A DNA stretch of 64,000 bases from Mycolicibacterium litorale. Its GTDB lineage: Bacteria; Actinomycetota; Actinomycetes; Mycobacteriales; Mycobacteriaceae. The notes beneath the pieces are model-generated. The model was not told the origin of the DNA. It did no database searches and saw only the letters and a list, made by a program, of their open reading frames with translations. Within the stretch, counting starts at the first letter, position 1; the number at the start of each line of letters is the position of its first letter. The stretch lies in NCBI RefSeq assembly GCF_014218295.1, contig NZ_AP023287.1, positions 4,092,001 to 4,156,000 of the forward strand. Reading direction: 5' to 3'. The translations under genes and the position numbers were made by a program. Positions 40,100 through 48,207 of this stretch are shown here, piece by piece.

Positions 40100-41878
40100 T
40101 CACTGCGCGGATTCGCGATCTGACCGCAGGCTCGGCCCGTCGGCGCCGTCCTTCCGCCACGTCACATGCACCGGGATGTCGTCGGTCCACGGCTGTCCGG
40201 TCACCATGTCCGAGACGTTGACGTAGCCGCGCTCGAACTCCCCCGTGGCGGCGTCGACCAGCCGGTACTCCTGACGCTGCCGGTGGATGGGTTGGGCGTC
40301 GAGGAGGATGACGCGCACCTCGCCCGGCTCGAAGTGGCAACGCCGCTGCATCGCCGCGATCAACTGCTCGTTGTGCATGTGGCCGTCGCCGAAGTTCCAG
40401 CCGACGGCGGTGCTGCACAGCCGTTCCCCTTCGGTGATCACGTACTCGTCCTCGTCGCGTCCGGCGAGCGCGTTGTGCACCAGGGTCAGCAAGGCCTTGC
40501 CGTGAGAGTTGAAGCCGCGGAAGGCGTATCCCTTGTAGAGGTAGATCATCGCCTGTTCCTGGCTGCCGTAGAACCTCTCGAGCTGGGAGGTGGGCATGCT
40601 CGCGATCGCGACGAGGCCGCGCTCGATCTTCTCGTTCGCCGACGGTTTGATGCACCACCACGAGGTGTCCCAGTTGCCGGCGTAGTAGCGCATACCGGGC
40701 AGGAAGGAGATCTTGCGGGGGAACAGGTTGCCCAGCGCGACGGTGACGGCCAGTACGGCGAACAACACGACCGGCAGGGGTGTGCTCAGCTGGGACAGAC
40801 CGAGGTCGGCATGGCCGACGAACAGCGTCACCACACAGAACATCATGAAGACGTTCCATTCCAGCGGCACGCCCATCGGGATCGCCGACAGGATGCCGAA
40901 ATGGAAGACCAGCATGACGAACGCGGCGATCGCCGTCGGCCAGCCGCCGTGGGAGAACAGCAGCACCAACGGCACCAGCATCTCGATCGCGGTGCTGAAG
41001 TGGGCGATGACCCGAGAAACCCGGCCGGGCCGCAGGTCATCTGGGAACCTCTCGAAGAATCTGCGTTTCAGCGACTTCGTCCGGATCAGCGGATTGTTCG
41101 ACATCATCGTCGAGATCACGAACGGGAAGTGCTTGTTGAGCTTCGAGGTCGCCGCACCGATCCAGATCGCGACGCACACCAGCTTGGCGGCCAGGAGCAT
41201 GTCGACTCCGTAGCCGACGAACAGGAACGCGACGGTGAACGAGCCGTAGACCTCACCGCGGGCGGCCAGGAAGATCACCTTGTCCCGCAGGCCGAGCACG
41301 GCCAGCAGCCCGAGGATGGTCCAGATCTGCCAGAGGGGCAGCACGCCGATCGTCGTTCCCAGCGCGGGGACCGGTCCGGTGCCGTCGGAGAACAGCGCGA
41401 CCAGCAGCACCACGAGCAGTGCGCCGTAGAGCGCGGCGTCCAACGGGGTACGGGTGTCGCCCTTGGTCAGCGGCACCCGGCCGGGCCACGGAGGTAGGCG
41501 GATGGTGCCGGGCCGCAACCAGTACAGGATCGAACCCATCGGCGGGAAGAACCGGTTGTTGAGCGGGCCGAAGCCGCACCCGAGGCCGACGACCTCGAAC
41601 AGCATCGTGTAGAGCACGACCTTCTGGAACACGATCGGTTCGGTCCACCACTGCGCGACGTCGGTGAAGCCGTCGACACCGGAGGTGGCCAGCGCGAACA
41701 ACCAGCCGCCGAGGATGTAGAGCAGGATCTTCACGACGTAGAACAGGTGCATCACCACGGGCGTGCCGAACCCGACCTCGGCCCAGTGCTGGGCCATCGG
41801 ACGGATCTTCTCCGAGCGCGTGCCCTTGCTCCACTCGGCGAAGTCGACGACGGGCATGTCGGGCTTGAGAAATCCCAT
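40100..41878 (-). CDS. DUF3556 polytopic membrane protein under a KstR-type operator
   Basis: This 592-residue protein has about ten hydrophobic helices in its first 390 residues and a soluble C-terminal part (GNWDTSWWCIKPSANEKIERGLV to VTWRKDGADGPS). I associate this layout with DUF3556, found mainly in mycolic-acid actinobacteria; no activity is known. A perfect KstR-consensus operator lies immediately upstream, with a TAGTCT -10-like hexamer 7 nt before the ATG, so the transcript is probably leaderless. This suggests a link to sterol catabolism. It converges on the GntR gene. Confidence 0.85.
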   Translation of the reverse strand: MGFLKPDMPVVDFAEWSKGTRSEKIRPMAQHWAEVGFGTPVVMHLFYVVKILLYILGGWLFALATSGVDGFTDVAQWWTEPIVFQKVVLYTMLFEVVGLGCGFGPLNNRFFPPMGSILYWLRPGTIRLPPWPGRVPLTKGDTRTPLDAALYGALLVVLLVALFSDGTGPVPALGTTIGVLPLWQIWTILGLLAVLGLRDKVIFLAARGEVYGSFTVAFLFVGYGVDMLLAAKLVCVAIWIGAATSKLNKHFPFVISTMMSNNPLIRTKSLKRRFFERFPDDLRPGRVSRVIAHFSTAIEMLVPLVLLFSHGGWPTAIAAFVMLVFHFGILSAIPMGVPLEWNVFMMFCVVTLFVGHADLGLSQLSTPLPVVLFAVLAVTVALGNLFPRKISFLPGMRYYAGNWDTSWWCIKPSANEKIERGLVAIASMPTSQLERFYGSQEQAMIYLYKGYAFRGFNSHGKALLTLVHNALAGRDEDEYVITEGERLCSTAVGWNFGDGHMHNEQLIAAMQRRCHFEPGEVRVILLDAQPIHRQRQEYRLVDAATGEFERGYVNVSDMVTGQPWTDDIPVHVTWRKDGADGPSLRSDRESAQ

Positions 41879-41886
41879 GGGACAAA

Positions 41887-41906
41887 GACTAGAACGTGTT
41901 CTAGTC
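41887..41906. promoter_or_regulatory. KstR-type operator
   Basis: GACTAGAACGTGTTCTAGTC is a 9-bp inverted repeat with a 2-bp centre. Its core TAGAACGTGTTCTA fits the KstR consensus TNNAACNNGTTNNA at every fixed position. It overlaps the likely -10 region (TAGTCT on the minus strand, 41886-41891) of the DUF3556 gene, the position expected for repression. Confidence 0.7.
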
Positions 41907-41946
41907 AGAAGGAATGAGTTCCACCGTTCCGGGAGTCAACCGCGCG

Positions 41947-42480
41947 TCAGGCGCCGGTCTTGGCCGGCGGGCGGTAGAAGATCGCCAGCTGGCCGATGCC
42001 GCCGGCGAGGCCGAGCGCCAGCGCGATGACCAGACCCCACCAGCCCTGCACCACATCCCACACCACGGTGCCGTGGAAGAGGGCGTAGTCCAGGCTGAGC
42101 CGGCCGGGCCCGATCGCCGGGATCGCGGCGGCCGCCGCCGCGAGCACCAGGTTGTACTCCCAGCCCTCCTTGACGATGAAGAACCCGTTGGCCCGGTGCA
42201 CGGTCCACGCGGCGACCAGCATCAGCGCCACGAAGCCGGCGGCGGGCACGGGGGTGAGTAGCCCGACCGCCAGCCCGATGCCCGCGGCCATCTCCGTGGT
42301 GGCGGCGACCCTGGCGTGGAACATGCCCGGCTTCATGCCGATGCTGTCGAACCACCCGGCGGTGCCGGGGATCCGGCCGCCGCCGAAGAACTTGTTGTAC
42401 CCGTGGGCGGCCATCGTCAGACCCAGCACCACACGCAGGATCAGCACGCCCGTATCAGGGGCCCAGTCGTAGGCAGTCAT
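41947..42480 (-). CDS. DoxX-family membrane protein
   Basis: The ATG at 42480 gives 177 residues with four to five transmembrane helices. DoxX features are LILRVVLGLTMAAHGYNKFFGGGRIPGTAGWFDSIG and AAWTVHRANGFFIVKEGWEYNLVLAAAA, the usual DoxX second block. It is distinct from the DoxX protein at 26398. The KstR-type site at 41887 lies downstream of its stop, so that operator serves the next gene. Function unknown; a redox or membrane-stress role is family inference. Confidence 0.88.
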   Translation of the reverse strand: MTAYDWAPDTGVLILRVVLGLTMAAHGYNKFFGGGRIPGTAGWFDSIGMKPGMFHARVAATTEMAAGIGLAVGLLTPVPAAGFVALMLVAAWTVHRANGFFIVKEGWEYNLVLAAAAAAIPAIGPGRLSLDYALFHGTVVWDVVQGWWGLVIALALGLAGGIGQLAIFYRPPAKTGA

Positions 42481-42527
42481 GTAACGAAATCTAGGCCATC
42501 TGTAAGGGCGCCGACCACCCCTCCTCG

Positions 42528-43790
42528 CTAGCTGCGACGGTCCAGCGCGACCGACAACCGGTCGACGTAGGCGTCGATGTCGCCGACGGCCGATGCCGCG
42601 GCGTGCACGCTGACGGCGATGGTGTCGCCGATGCCGTGCACGCCGTGCGTCAGTCCCATCATCGGCGACAGCGACGGACAACCCGTCGTCACCGCGACCG
42701 GCGCCCCACCGAAGCGCAGGTCGGCGGCGCCGCGGTGCACGCTCGTCACGACGGTGTTCCCAGTCGCCGTCGGTGACCGGACCGTCGGGTCGAACGCCGT
42801 GACCCCCCACCGCACCAGCGGGGCAGGCACCGCCGCGGACGCCAGTGCGGCGGCCCGCAGCCCCGGATGCGCGGCCCGCGCACGGCGCTGTGCCAACTCC
42901 TCGGCGATGCGGGCGGTGCGCTCGGCGTAGGGCAGGCCGGGGTGCAGACCGACGCCGACGTTGCCGAAATGGTTGTGCGCCCGCCGCGGGCCGGGGCTCG
43001 CCATCGGCAGCTCGGCGCCCAGCGTGGCGGGGTCGTCGCCGAGTGCGCGCAGATGGTCCGCCAGGGCACGCGAGATCGCGGCCAGCACCGCGACGGTGAC
43101 AGTGGTGTCGGCCAACTCGCCACGCCCGCGGACCAGGACGCGCAGACCGCGCTCCCCCTCCGGAGCGGCGTTGCTTCGCAGCACCGGACGCGGATCGGCC
43201 TGCGGCGCGACACGTCCGGCCGCCACGTCCCGCATGAGCGCGCGGTGCCCGCGCGCCGCGCGGACCGCCCGCACCGGCAGCGTCGCCGACTCCCACGGCG
43301 CCACCGTCACCGGCGGCACCTGCGCCTGCCGCCCGAAGAGCCACGCCGCCAGCGCCGAGGACCGCATCCCGTCGGCCAGCGCGTGCGACACCTGGACCAC
43401 GGCCACGGTGCCCGGTCCGGTGACGCCGGGAACTCCGCGCACCGGACTGAACACGTGTAGCCGCCACGCCGACGTGTGCGCGTCGAGCCGGTCGCCGGTC
43501 AGCGCCGTCACGGTCTCCAGACACCCCGCCCAGTCCTCGGGGGCATGCGTGAGCACCTGACGCGCGTCGATGCCACCGTCGACCCACTCGGGGAACCGCA
43601 GCCGGCCGCGCTCACGGACCCGCAGCCGTAACTCACCGCAGGCGCGGGCCCGGTCGACGACCGCGGCGAGTGCCCCGGGCAGATCCCCAGCCACCCCCGC
43701 GAATCCGTAGATCAGGAACTGGTCGTTCGGCATCGCGGCCGACATCCACAGGTTCTGGGCGTCGATCGCCGCCAGCCGGCGCGCCGTCAT
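42528..43790 (-). CDS. Wax ester synthase/diacylglycerol acyltransferase (WS/DGAT)-like protein
   Basis: From the ATG at 43790 (RRLAAIDAQNLWMSAAM, the typical WS/DGAT opening) the protein has 420 residues. The acyltransferase motif HALADG (HxxxDG) is present, as are later family segments ASPGPRRAHNHFGNVGVGLHPG and a C-terminal GVHGIGDTIAVSVHA. These enzymes make triacylglycerol or wax esters from acyl-CoA. The conserved NxxG-type motif is weak, so activity is probable but not certain. Upstream in-frame ATGs up to 43817 would overlap the divergent SDR start. Confidence 0.85.
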   Translation of the reverse strand: MTARRLAAIDAQNLWMSAAMPNDQFLIYGFAGVAGDLPGALAAVVDRARACGELRLRVRERGRLRFPEWVDGGIDARQVLTHAPEDWAGCLETVTALTGDRLDAHTSAWRLHVFSPVRGVPGVTGPGTVAVVQVSHALADGMRSSALAAWLFGRQAQVPPVTVAPWESATLPVRAVRAARGHRALMRDVAAGRVAPQADPRPVLRSNAAPEGERGLRVLVRGRGELADTTVTVAVLAAISRALADHLRALGDDPATLGAELPMASPGPRRAHNHFGNVGVGLHPGLPYAERTARIAEELAQRRARAAHPGLRAAALASAAVPAPLVRWGVTAFDPTVRSPTATGNTVVTSVHRGAADLRFGGAPVAVTTGCPSLSPMMGLTHGVHGIGDTIAVSVHAAASAVGDIDAYVDRLSVALDRRS

Positions 43791-43815
43791 AGCGTCCGAG
43801 GTTAGGCTTCGCGGC

Positions 43816-44619
43816 ATGCTCCCGGCCACCAGGAACACCGGCGTGGCGCTGGTCACCGGCGCGTCGAAGGGCATCGGCGAACAGTTCGCCCGGCAATTGG
43901 CAAGCCGCGGTTACGGTCTCGCGCTCGTCGCCCGCCCCGGCGACCAGTTGCACGCCGTGGCGGGGGACCTCGGGCCGACCGCCCACGCCCTGCCCACCGA
44001 CCTGTCCCGCCCGCAGGAGCGCGCCACCCTGCCCGAGCGGATCGCCGCCCTCGGCCTCGAGGTGGACATCCTGGTCAACAACGCGGGCATGTCGAATCTC
44101 GGCCCGGTCGCACACGCCGACCCGGCGGACGAACTGACCCTCGTCGAACTCGATGTCGCCGCGGTGGTCGACCTGTGCAGCCGGTTCGTCCCCGGCATGG
44201 TGGCGCGCGGCCGGGGCGCGGTGCTCAACGTCGCGTCCGTCGGCGCGTTCGGCCCGGTGCCCGGGCAGGCGACCTACGGTGCGGCCAAGGCGTTCGTGCT
44301 GTCCTACACCCACGCGCTGCGGCAGGAACTGCGCGGCACCGGCGTCTCGGCCGCCACCCTGTGCCCGGGGCCGGTGCGCACCGGGTTCGGCGAACAGGTC
44401 GGCATCCCCGACGACGAGGCGGAGAAGATGCTGCCGCCGTTCATGTGGCGCCAACCCGAGACCGTGGCGAAAGCGGCGATCGACGGGCTGGCCGCGGGCC
44501 GGGCCGTCATCGTGCCCGGTACGCCCAATCGCATCGCCGCGGCGCTCAACCATCTCACGCCGCGGCGGGTGCTGCTGCCGATCCTCGGCCGCGTCCACCC
44601 CGGTATGCGCACCAGCTAG
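43816..44619 (+). CDS. Classical short-chain dehydrogenase
   Basis: The 267-residue protein has the NAD(P) motif TGASKGIG, structural NNAG, catalytic Ser in NVASVGAFGP and YGAAKAF (YxxxK). Basic residues after strand 2 (LVARPGDQL) suggest NADP preference. The C-terminus contains a hydrophobic LLPILGRVHPG tail as in acyl-lipid SDRs. It is divergent from the acyltransferase gene with 25 bp between starts, so the pair may act on the same lipid. Substrate unknown. Confidence 0.9.
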   Translation: MLPATRNTGVALVTGASKGIGEQFARQLASRGYGLALVARPGDQLHAVAGDLGPTAHALPTDLSRPQERATLPERIAALGLEVDILVNNAGMSNLGPVAHADPADELTLVELDVAAVVDLCSRFVPGMVARGRGAVLNVASVGAFGPVPGQATYGAAKAFVLSYTHALRQELRGTGVSAATLCPGPVRTGFGEQVGIPDDEAEKMLPPFMWRQPETVAKAAIDGLAAGRAVIVPGTPNRIAAALNHLTPRRVLLPILGRVHPGMRTS

Positions 44620-45518
44620 CGCGCGTCCCCGATGAAGTCGACGATGCGGCGGCCCACCGCGTCGGGCTGTTCCAGCTGCAGGAAGTGTCCGGCGTCGTCG
44701 ACGATCGCGGTCCGACTGCCCTCGGGCAGCGCACGCCGCACCCACGGCTCGAAATCCGCTGTGGCGCAACCGTCGTCGCGACCGTGCAGATACAGGGTGG
44801 GCAGCGCCGGAGCGGACAGCCAGTGCCGGTGCAGCTCGGCGTACTGCGCGGGCGGACGGGTGTTGCGCACGGTCGCGCGGTAGTAGCCGAGCGCGGCCCG
44901 CCAGCGTCTGCGCGCGCCGATGGCGGCGTCGACGTGACGCACGTCCTCGGCGGCGCGGTAGCCGGGCGACCACTGCCGCCACAGCCAGGGCACCACCCAC
45001 GATGCGGACCGGTCCGGCAGCCACGGCAGCTGGAAGTAGAAGATGTACCAGCTGCGCAGCATCTGCCGGGGCAGCTGGGCGGCCAGCCGCAGGCCGTGCG
45101 GCACCCGCCCGAGCGGGCGGAACGCGGCGGCGGGCGGCACCGACATGATCACGGCGCGGGTGAACGGGCTGTGCGGCATCGCGGCCAGCCCGGTCCCCGC
45201 GATCGCGCCCCAGTCGTGCCCGACCAGGACGTCGCGGCCCGTCGGCCCGGCGGCGGCGAGCACGCGCAGCGCGTCGTCCATCAACGCCCCGACGTGATAG
45301 CTGCGATCGGACGGCACCGACGACGGCACGTAGCCCCGCATGAACGGGGCCACCACCCGCCAGCCGGCGTCGGCGAGGACGGGTGCGACCTTGCGCCAGC
45401 CGTAGGCGGTGTCGGGAAAACCGTGCAGGCACAGGGCGATCGGGCCGTCGTCGGGACCCCAGACCAGCGCCCGCAGCTGTCCGGCGGGGGTGGCGACGTC
45501 CAACCAGCGCGGCGTCAT
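44616..45518 (-). CDS. Alpha/beta hydrolase, epoxide hydrolase type
   Basis: This 300-residue protein from the ATG at 45518 has an oxyanion motif HGFPD (32-36) and the nucleophile Asp102 in VGHDWGAIAG rather than Ser. That is the epoxide hydrolase/haloalkane dehalogenase arrangement. An acid in HGRDDG and the general-base His in DDAGHFLQLEQP complete the triad. It would open epoxides to diols, perhaps from lipid peroxidation. Its start shares one base with the stop of the upstream Mce-associated gene (TGATG), so it is in that operon. Confidence 0.92.
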   Translation of the reverse strand: MTPRWLDVATPAGQLRALVWGPDDGPIALCLHGFPDTAYGWRKVAPVLADAGWRVVAPFMRGYVPSSVPSDRSYHVGALMDDALRVLAAAGPTGRDVLVGHDWGAIAGTGLAAMPHSPFTRAVIMSVPPAAAFRPLGRVPHGLRLAAQLPRQMLRSWYIFYFQLPWLPDRSASWVVPWLWRQWSPGYRAAEDVRHVDAAIGARRRWRAALGYYRATVRNTRPPAQYAELHRHWLSAPALPTLYLHGRDDGCATADFEPWVRRALPEGSRTAIVDDAGHFLQLEQPDAVGRRIVDFIGDAR

Positions 45519-46075
45519 CAGATCGGCTGGAAGTTGGAGACCAGCCACTGGTCGCCGACCTTGTCGAGGGTGACCCGGACACTCGATGCGGTGTTGGTCG
45601 GCGGGTTCGTACCGACGGTGACCGTCTGGTTGACGAACAGCAGCACGACCGCGTGCCCGGCGTCGGCGCTGACCGACGCGGCCGCCGGGACGTCGGTGAC
45701 CGCGGAGATCTGCTGTTCCTTGGCGCCGGGCACGACGACGGTGTCGATCATCGAACCGTAGGTGTCGCGGAAGGCGCCGGTGAGTTGTTCCTTGGCCGCC
45801 CCCAGCTGCTGCTCGACCGTCTGCGGCTCGTAGGTCAGCATCGCGATCGCGATGCTGCGGGCCGCCGCCACGGAATCCTCGCGTGCCTGGTCGGCCCGGT
45901 CGGTGCCGCGGTCCCGCCAGAACAGGAGACCGCCGGCGACGGCCAGAATCAGTGCGAGCGCGGGCACCACGCCGAAGGCGAAGACCCGCGACCACCGGAT
46001 CGGGCGGCGGGCGGAAGGCGCGGCGGGAGTTTCCTCGGTGGACGTCTGCACGTCGGCGTCGGGAGTCTCGGTCAC
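45518..46075 (-). CDS. Orphan Mce-associated membrane protein
   Basis: The GTG at 46075 overlaps the preceding stop by 4 bp and gives 185 residues. A disordered N-terminus, one transmembrane helix (RVFAFGVVPALALILAVAGGLLFW) and an extracytoplasmic NTF2-like domain (about 75-185, ending KVGDQWLVSNFQPI) follow. This is the Mas/Omam architecture. Such proteins stabilise Mce lipid-import complexes even when, as here, no mce operon is adjacent. The tandem pair resembles Rv1362c/Rv1363c. Confidence 0.88.
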   Translation of the reverse strand: MTETPDADVQTSTEETPAAPSARRPIRWSRVFAFGVVPALALILAVAGGLLFWRDRGTDRADQAREDSVAAARSIAIAMLTYEPQTVEQQLGAAKEQLTGAFRDTYGSMIDTVVVPGAKEQQISAVTDVPAAASVSADAGHAVVLLFVNQTVTVGTNPPTNTASSVRVTLDKVGDQWLVSNFQPI

Positions 46076-46677
46076 TGCACGAACTCCACCTGCGAGACCT
46101 TCGCCCCGTCGTCGACCCGCTGAACGGTCAGCCGCATCCGCCACGCGCGCGGCGCCTGCTCGGGTGCACCGGCGTTGGAGGACTGCACGGTCACCGCCAC
46201 CAGCACCTCAGCCGTCTCGCCGGACACCGACTCCAGCCCGGCCTCGTTGAGGGTGCCGACCGACTTGGACTTCGCCTCCTTGACCACCTGGAGGAACGGC
46301 TCGGCGCGCTTCTGGAAGTCGTCGTAGAAGGTGCCGGTCGCCACGTCGAGCACCCGCTGCACGTCGGCGTCGGCCCGCTCCCAGTCGATGGTGGTCAGGT
46401 TCTGAGCCGCCTGCCTGCCGACTTCGAGGAACAGCTCACGCTGCTCGCGCTCCTGGTCGGCCTGGTACGCCTGGTAGCCGAACCAGCCGGTCACGCCGGC
46501 GAGGACGGCGACGAGTACCAGTCCGGCGATGAGCGCCGTGCGCACCGGTGAACGGTCGTCGGGCTCGTCGTCGACCGGGGCGGATTCGTCGGCCGGTTCG
46601 GCGACGGCGTCAACCGCGGTCTCGTCGACGACGGTCACGGTCGGTTCGCCGTCGGGGGCGGGGACATCGTCTGCCAT
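46072..46677 (-). CDS. Orphan Mce-associated membrane protein
   Basis: This 201-residue protein has an acidic disordered N-terminus and one transmembrane helix (ALIAGLVLVAVLAGVTGWFGYQAY). A coiled stretch (QADQEREQRELFLEVGRQAAQNL) and an NTF2-like extracytoplasmic domain (TIDWERADADVQRVLDVATGTFYDDF) follow. This is the Mce-associated family. It is the first gene of a three-gene operon with a second family member and an epoxide hydrolase, a setting that suggests lipid import or turnover. Confidence 0.88.
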   Translation of the reverse strand: MADDVPAPDGEPTVTVVDETAVDAVAEPADESAPVDDEPDDRSPVRTALIAGLVLVAVLAGVTGWFGYQAYQADQEREQRELFLEVGRQAAQNLTTIDWERADADVQRVLDVATGTFYDDFQKRAEPFLQVVKEAKSKSVGTLNEAGLESVSGETAEVLVAVTVQSSNAGAPEQAPRAWRMRLTVQRVDDGAKVSQVEFVQ

Positions 46678-46773
46678 GTCTGCTCCTCTGCGGCAGCCGG
46701 GACCACCTCATCCCGGCCTCTCGCCAAACGTTACGTGGCGAACCCAGAGCCTCAGGCGGCGACGTGCCGAGCG

Positions 46774-47247
46774 TCAGGCAGCGACGACCGCGTCCTCGAG
46801 TTCGGCGATGACGATCTTGCGCATGCCGAGCATCGCCCTCGACGCCGCCGCGGCCCGCGCCGGATCCGGGTCGTCGAGCAGTTCGGTCAGCCGGTCGGGC
46901 ACGATCTGCCAGCTCACGCCGAAGCGGTCCTTGAGCCAGCCGCACTGCGACTCCTCGCCGCCGTCGACCAGCCGGTCCCAGTAGTAGTCGACCTCGTCCT
47001 GGTCGGCGCAGTGCACGGTGAACGACACCGCCTCGGTGAACGGGAACTGCGGCCCGCCGTTGATCCCGATGAACCGGGTGCCGTCGAGGACGAAGACCCC
47101 GGACACCACCTCGCCGGTCGGACCCGGGCAGGCCTCGGTGTAGCGGCTGAGACTCTCCACCCTCGAATTGGGAAAGATCGACGTGTAGAAGGCGGCGGCC
47201 TCCTCCAGGTCGTCGTTGAACCAGAGCGATGGGGTGATCTGCGGCAT
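46774..47247 (-). CDS. VOC-family protein, PhnB-like
   Basis: This 157-residue glyoxalase/VOC fold protein has ITPSLWFNDDLEEAAAFYTSIFPNS at the start and GWLKDRFGVSWQIVPDRLTELL later, the 3-demethylubiquinone methyltransferase-like/PhnB signature. The family has no settled activity in mycobacteria. It is separated by 96 bp from the Mce-associated operon and is divergent from the hydrolase at 47341. Confidence 0.9.
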   Translation of the reverse strand: MPQITPSLWFNDDLEEAAAFYTSIFPNSRVESLSRYTEACPGPTGEVVSGVFVLDGTRFIGINGGPQFPFTEAVSFTVHCADQDEVDYYWDRLVDGGEESQCGWLKDRFGVSWQIVPDRLTELLDDPDPARAAAASRAMLGMRKIVIAELEDAVVAA

Positions 47248-47340
47248 CGGGGGCTCCTCGTTCGGTAGGGGTCGCGTCCCAGTGGTGACTCGCCGGGGCC
47301 GCCGAACTCATCGCCGTGGGCGACGACGTCGCCGAGTAAC

Positions 47341-48207
47341 GTGACGCCCGTGTCAGTGAGTACCGCGAAGACCGTGACGTTTCGGGGCGCTGAGGGGCTG
47401 AGCCTCGTCGGCGACGAATGGAACCGCGGCGCTGAGTCGGCCGCCGGTCGGCCCACGGTGCTGATGCTGCACGGCGGCGGCCAGAACCGCTTCTCGTGGA
47501 AGAACACCGGGCAGATCCTGGCCGACGCCGGTCTGCACGTGGTGGCGCTCGACAGCAGGGGCCACGGCGACAGCGACCGGTCTCCTGAGGCGAACTACTC
47601 GGTCGAGATGCTGTGCGCCGACACCCTCGAGGTGCTCGACCAGATCGACCGGCCGGTGGCCCTCATCGGCGCCAGCATGGGCGGATTGACCGGCATCCTC
47701 GTCGCCCGTGAGGCGGGGCCGCGGCGGGTCACCCAGTTGGTGCTCGTCGACGTGGTGCCCCGGTACGAGAAGGACGGCAGCGCCCGCATCCGCGACTTCA
47801 TGTTCAACCACGTCCACGGTTTCGACTCACTCGAGGAGGCCGCCGAGGCGGTGGCCGCCTACCTGCCGCACCGGACGAAGCCGAAGAGCCCGGAGGGGTT
47901 GAAGAAGAACCTGCGCCAGCGCGACGGCCGGTGGTATTGGCACTGGGATCCGGCGTTCCTCACCAAACCCTCCGACGATCCGTTCGTCCGGGTCGAGAAG
48001 CTCGAACAGGCCGCGGTGGAGTTGGCGATTCCGATCCTGCTCATCCGTGGCAAGCTCTCCGACGTGGTCAGCTCCGAGGGAGTGCAGGAGTTCCTGCGCA
48101 TGGTGCCGGGTGCCGAGTTCGTCGAGCTGTCCGACGCCGGGCACACCGCAGCCGGTGACGACAACGACGCGTTCACCGAGGCCGTCGTCGAGTTCGTGAG
48201 CCGGTGA
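47341..48207 (+). CDS. Alpha/beta hydrolase
   Basis: The 288-residue protein has an oxyanion-hole HGGGQNRFSW, the nucleophile Ser in GASMGGLTG, an acid in LIRGKLSDVVS and the base His in SDAGHTAAGDDN. This is the classical serine triad, unlike the Asp-type enzyme at 44616. The GTG at 47341 is used; a GTG at 47350 is possible. It overlaps the kinase-lyase fusion gene by 4 bp (GTGA), so the two are co-translated. An ester or amide substrate is inferred. Confidence 0.9.
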   Translation: MTPVSVSTAKTVTFRGAEGLSLVGDEWNRGAESAAGRPTVLMLHGGGQNRFSWKNTGQILADAGLHVVALDSRGHGDSDRSPEANYSVEMLCADTLEVLDQIDRPVALIGASMGGLTGILVAREAGPRRVTQLVLVDVVPRYEKDGSARIRDFMFNHVHGFDSLEEAAEAVAAYLPHRTKPKSPEGLKKNLRQRDGRWYWHWDPAFLTKPSDDPFVRVEKLEQAAVELAIPILLIRGKLSDVVSSEGVQEFLRMVPGAEFVELSDAGHTAAGDDNDAFTEAVVEFVSR

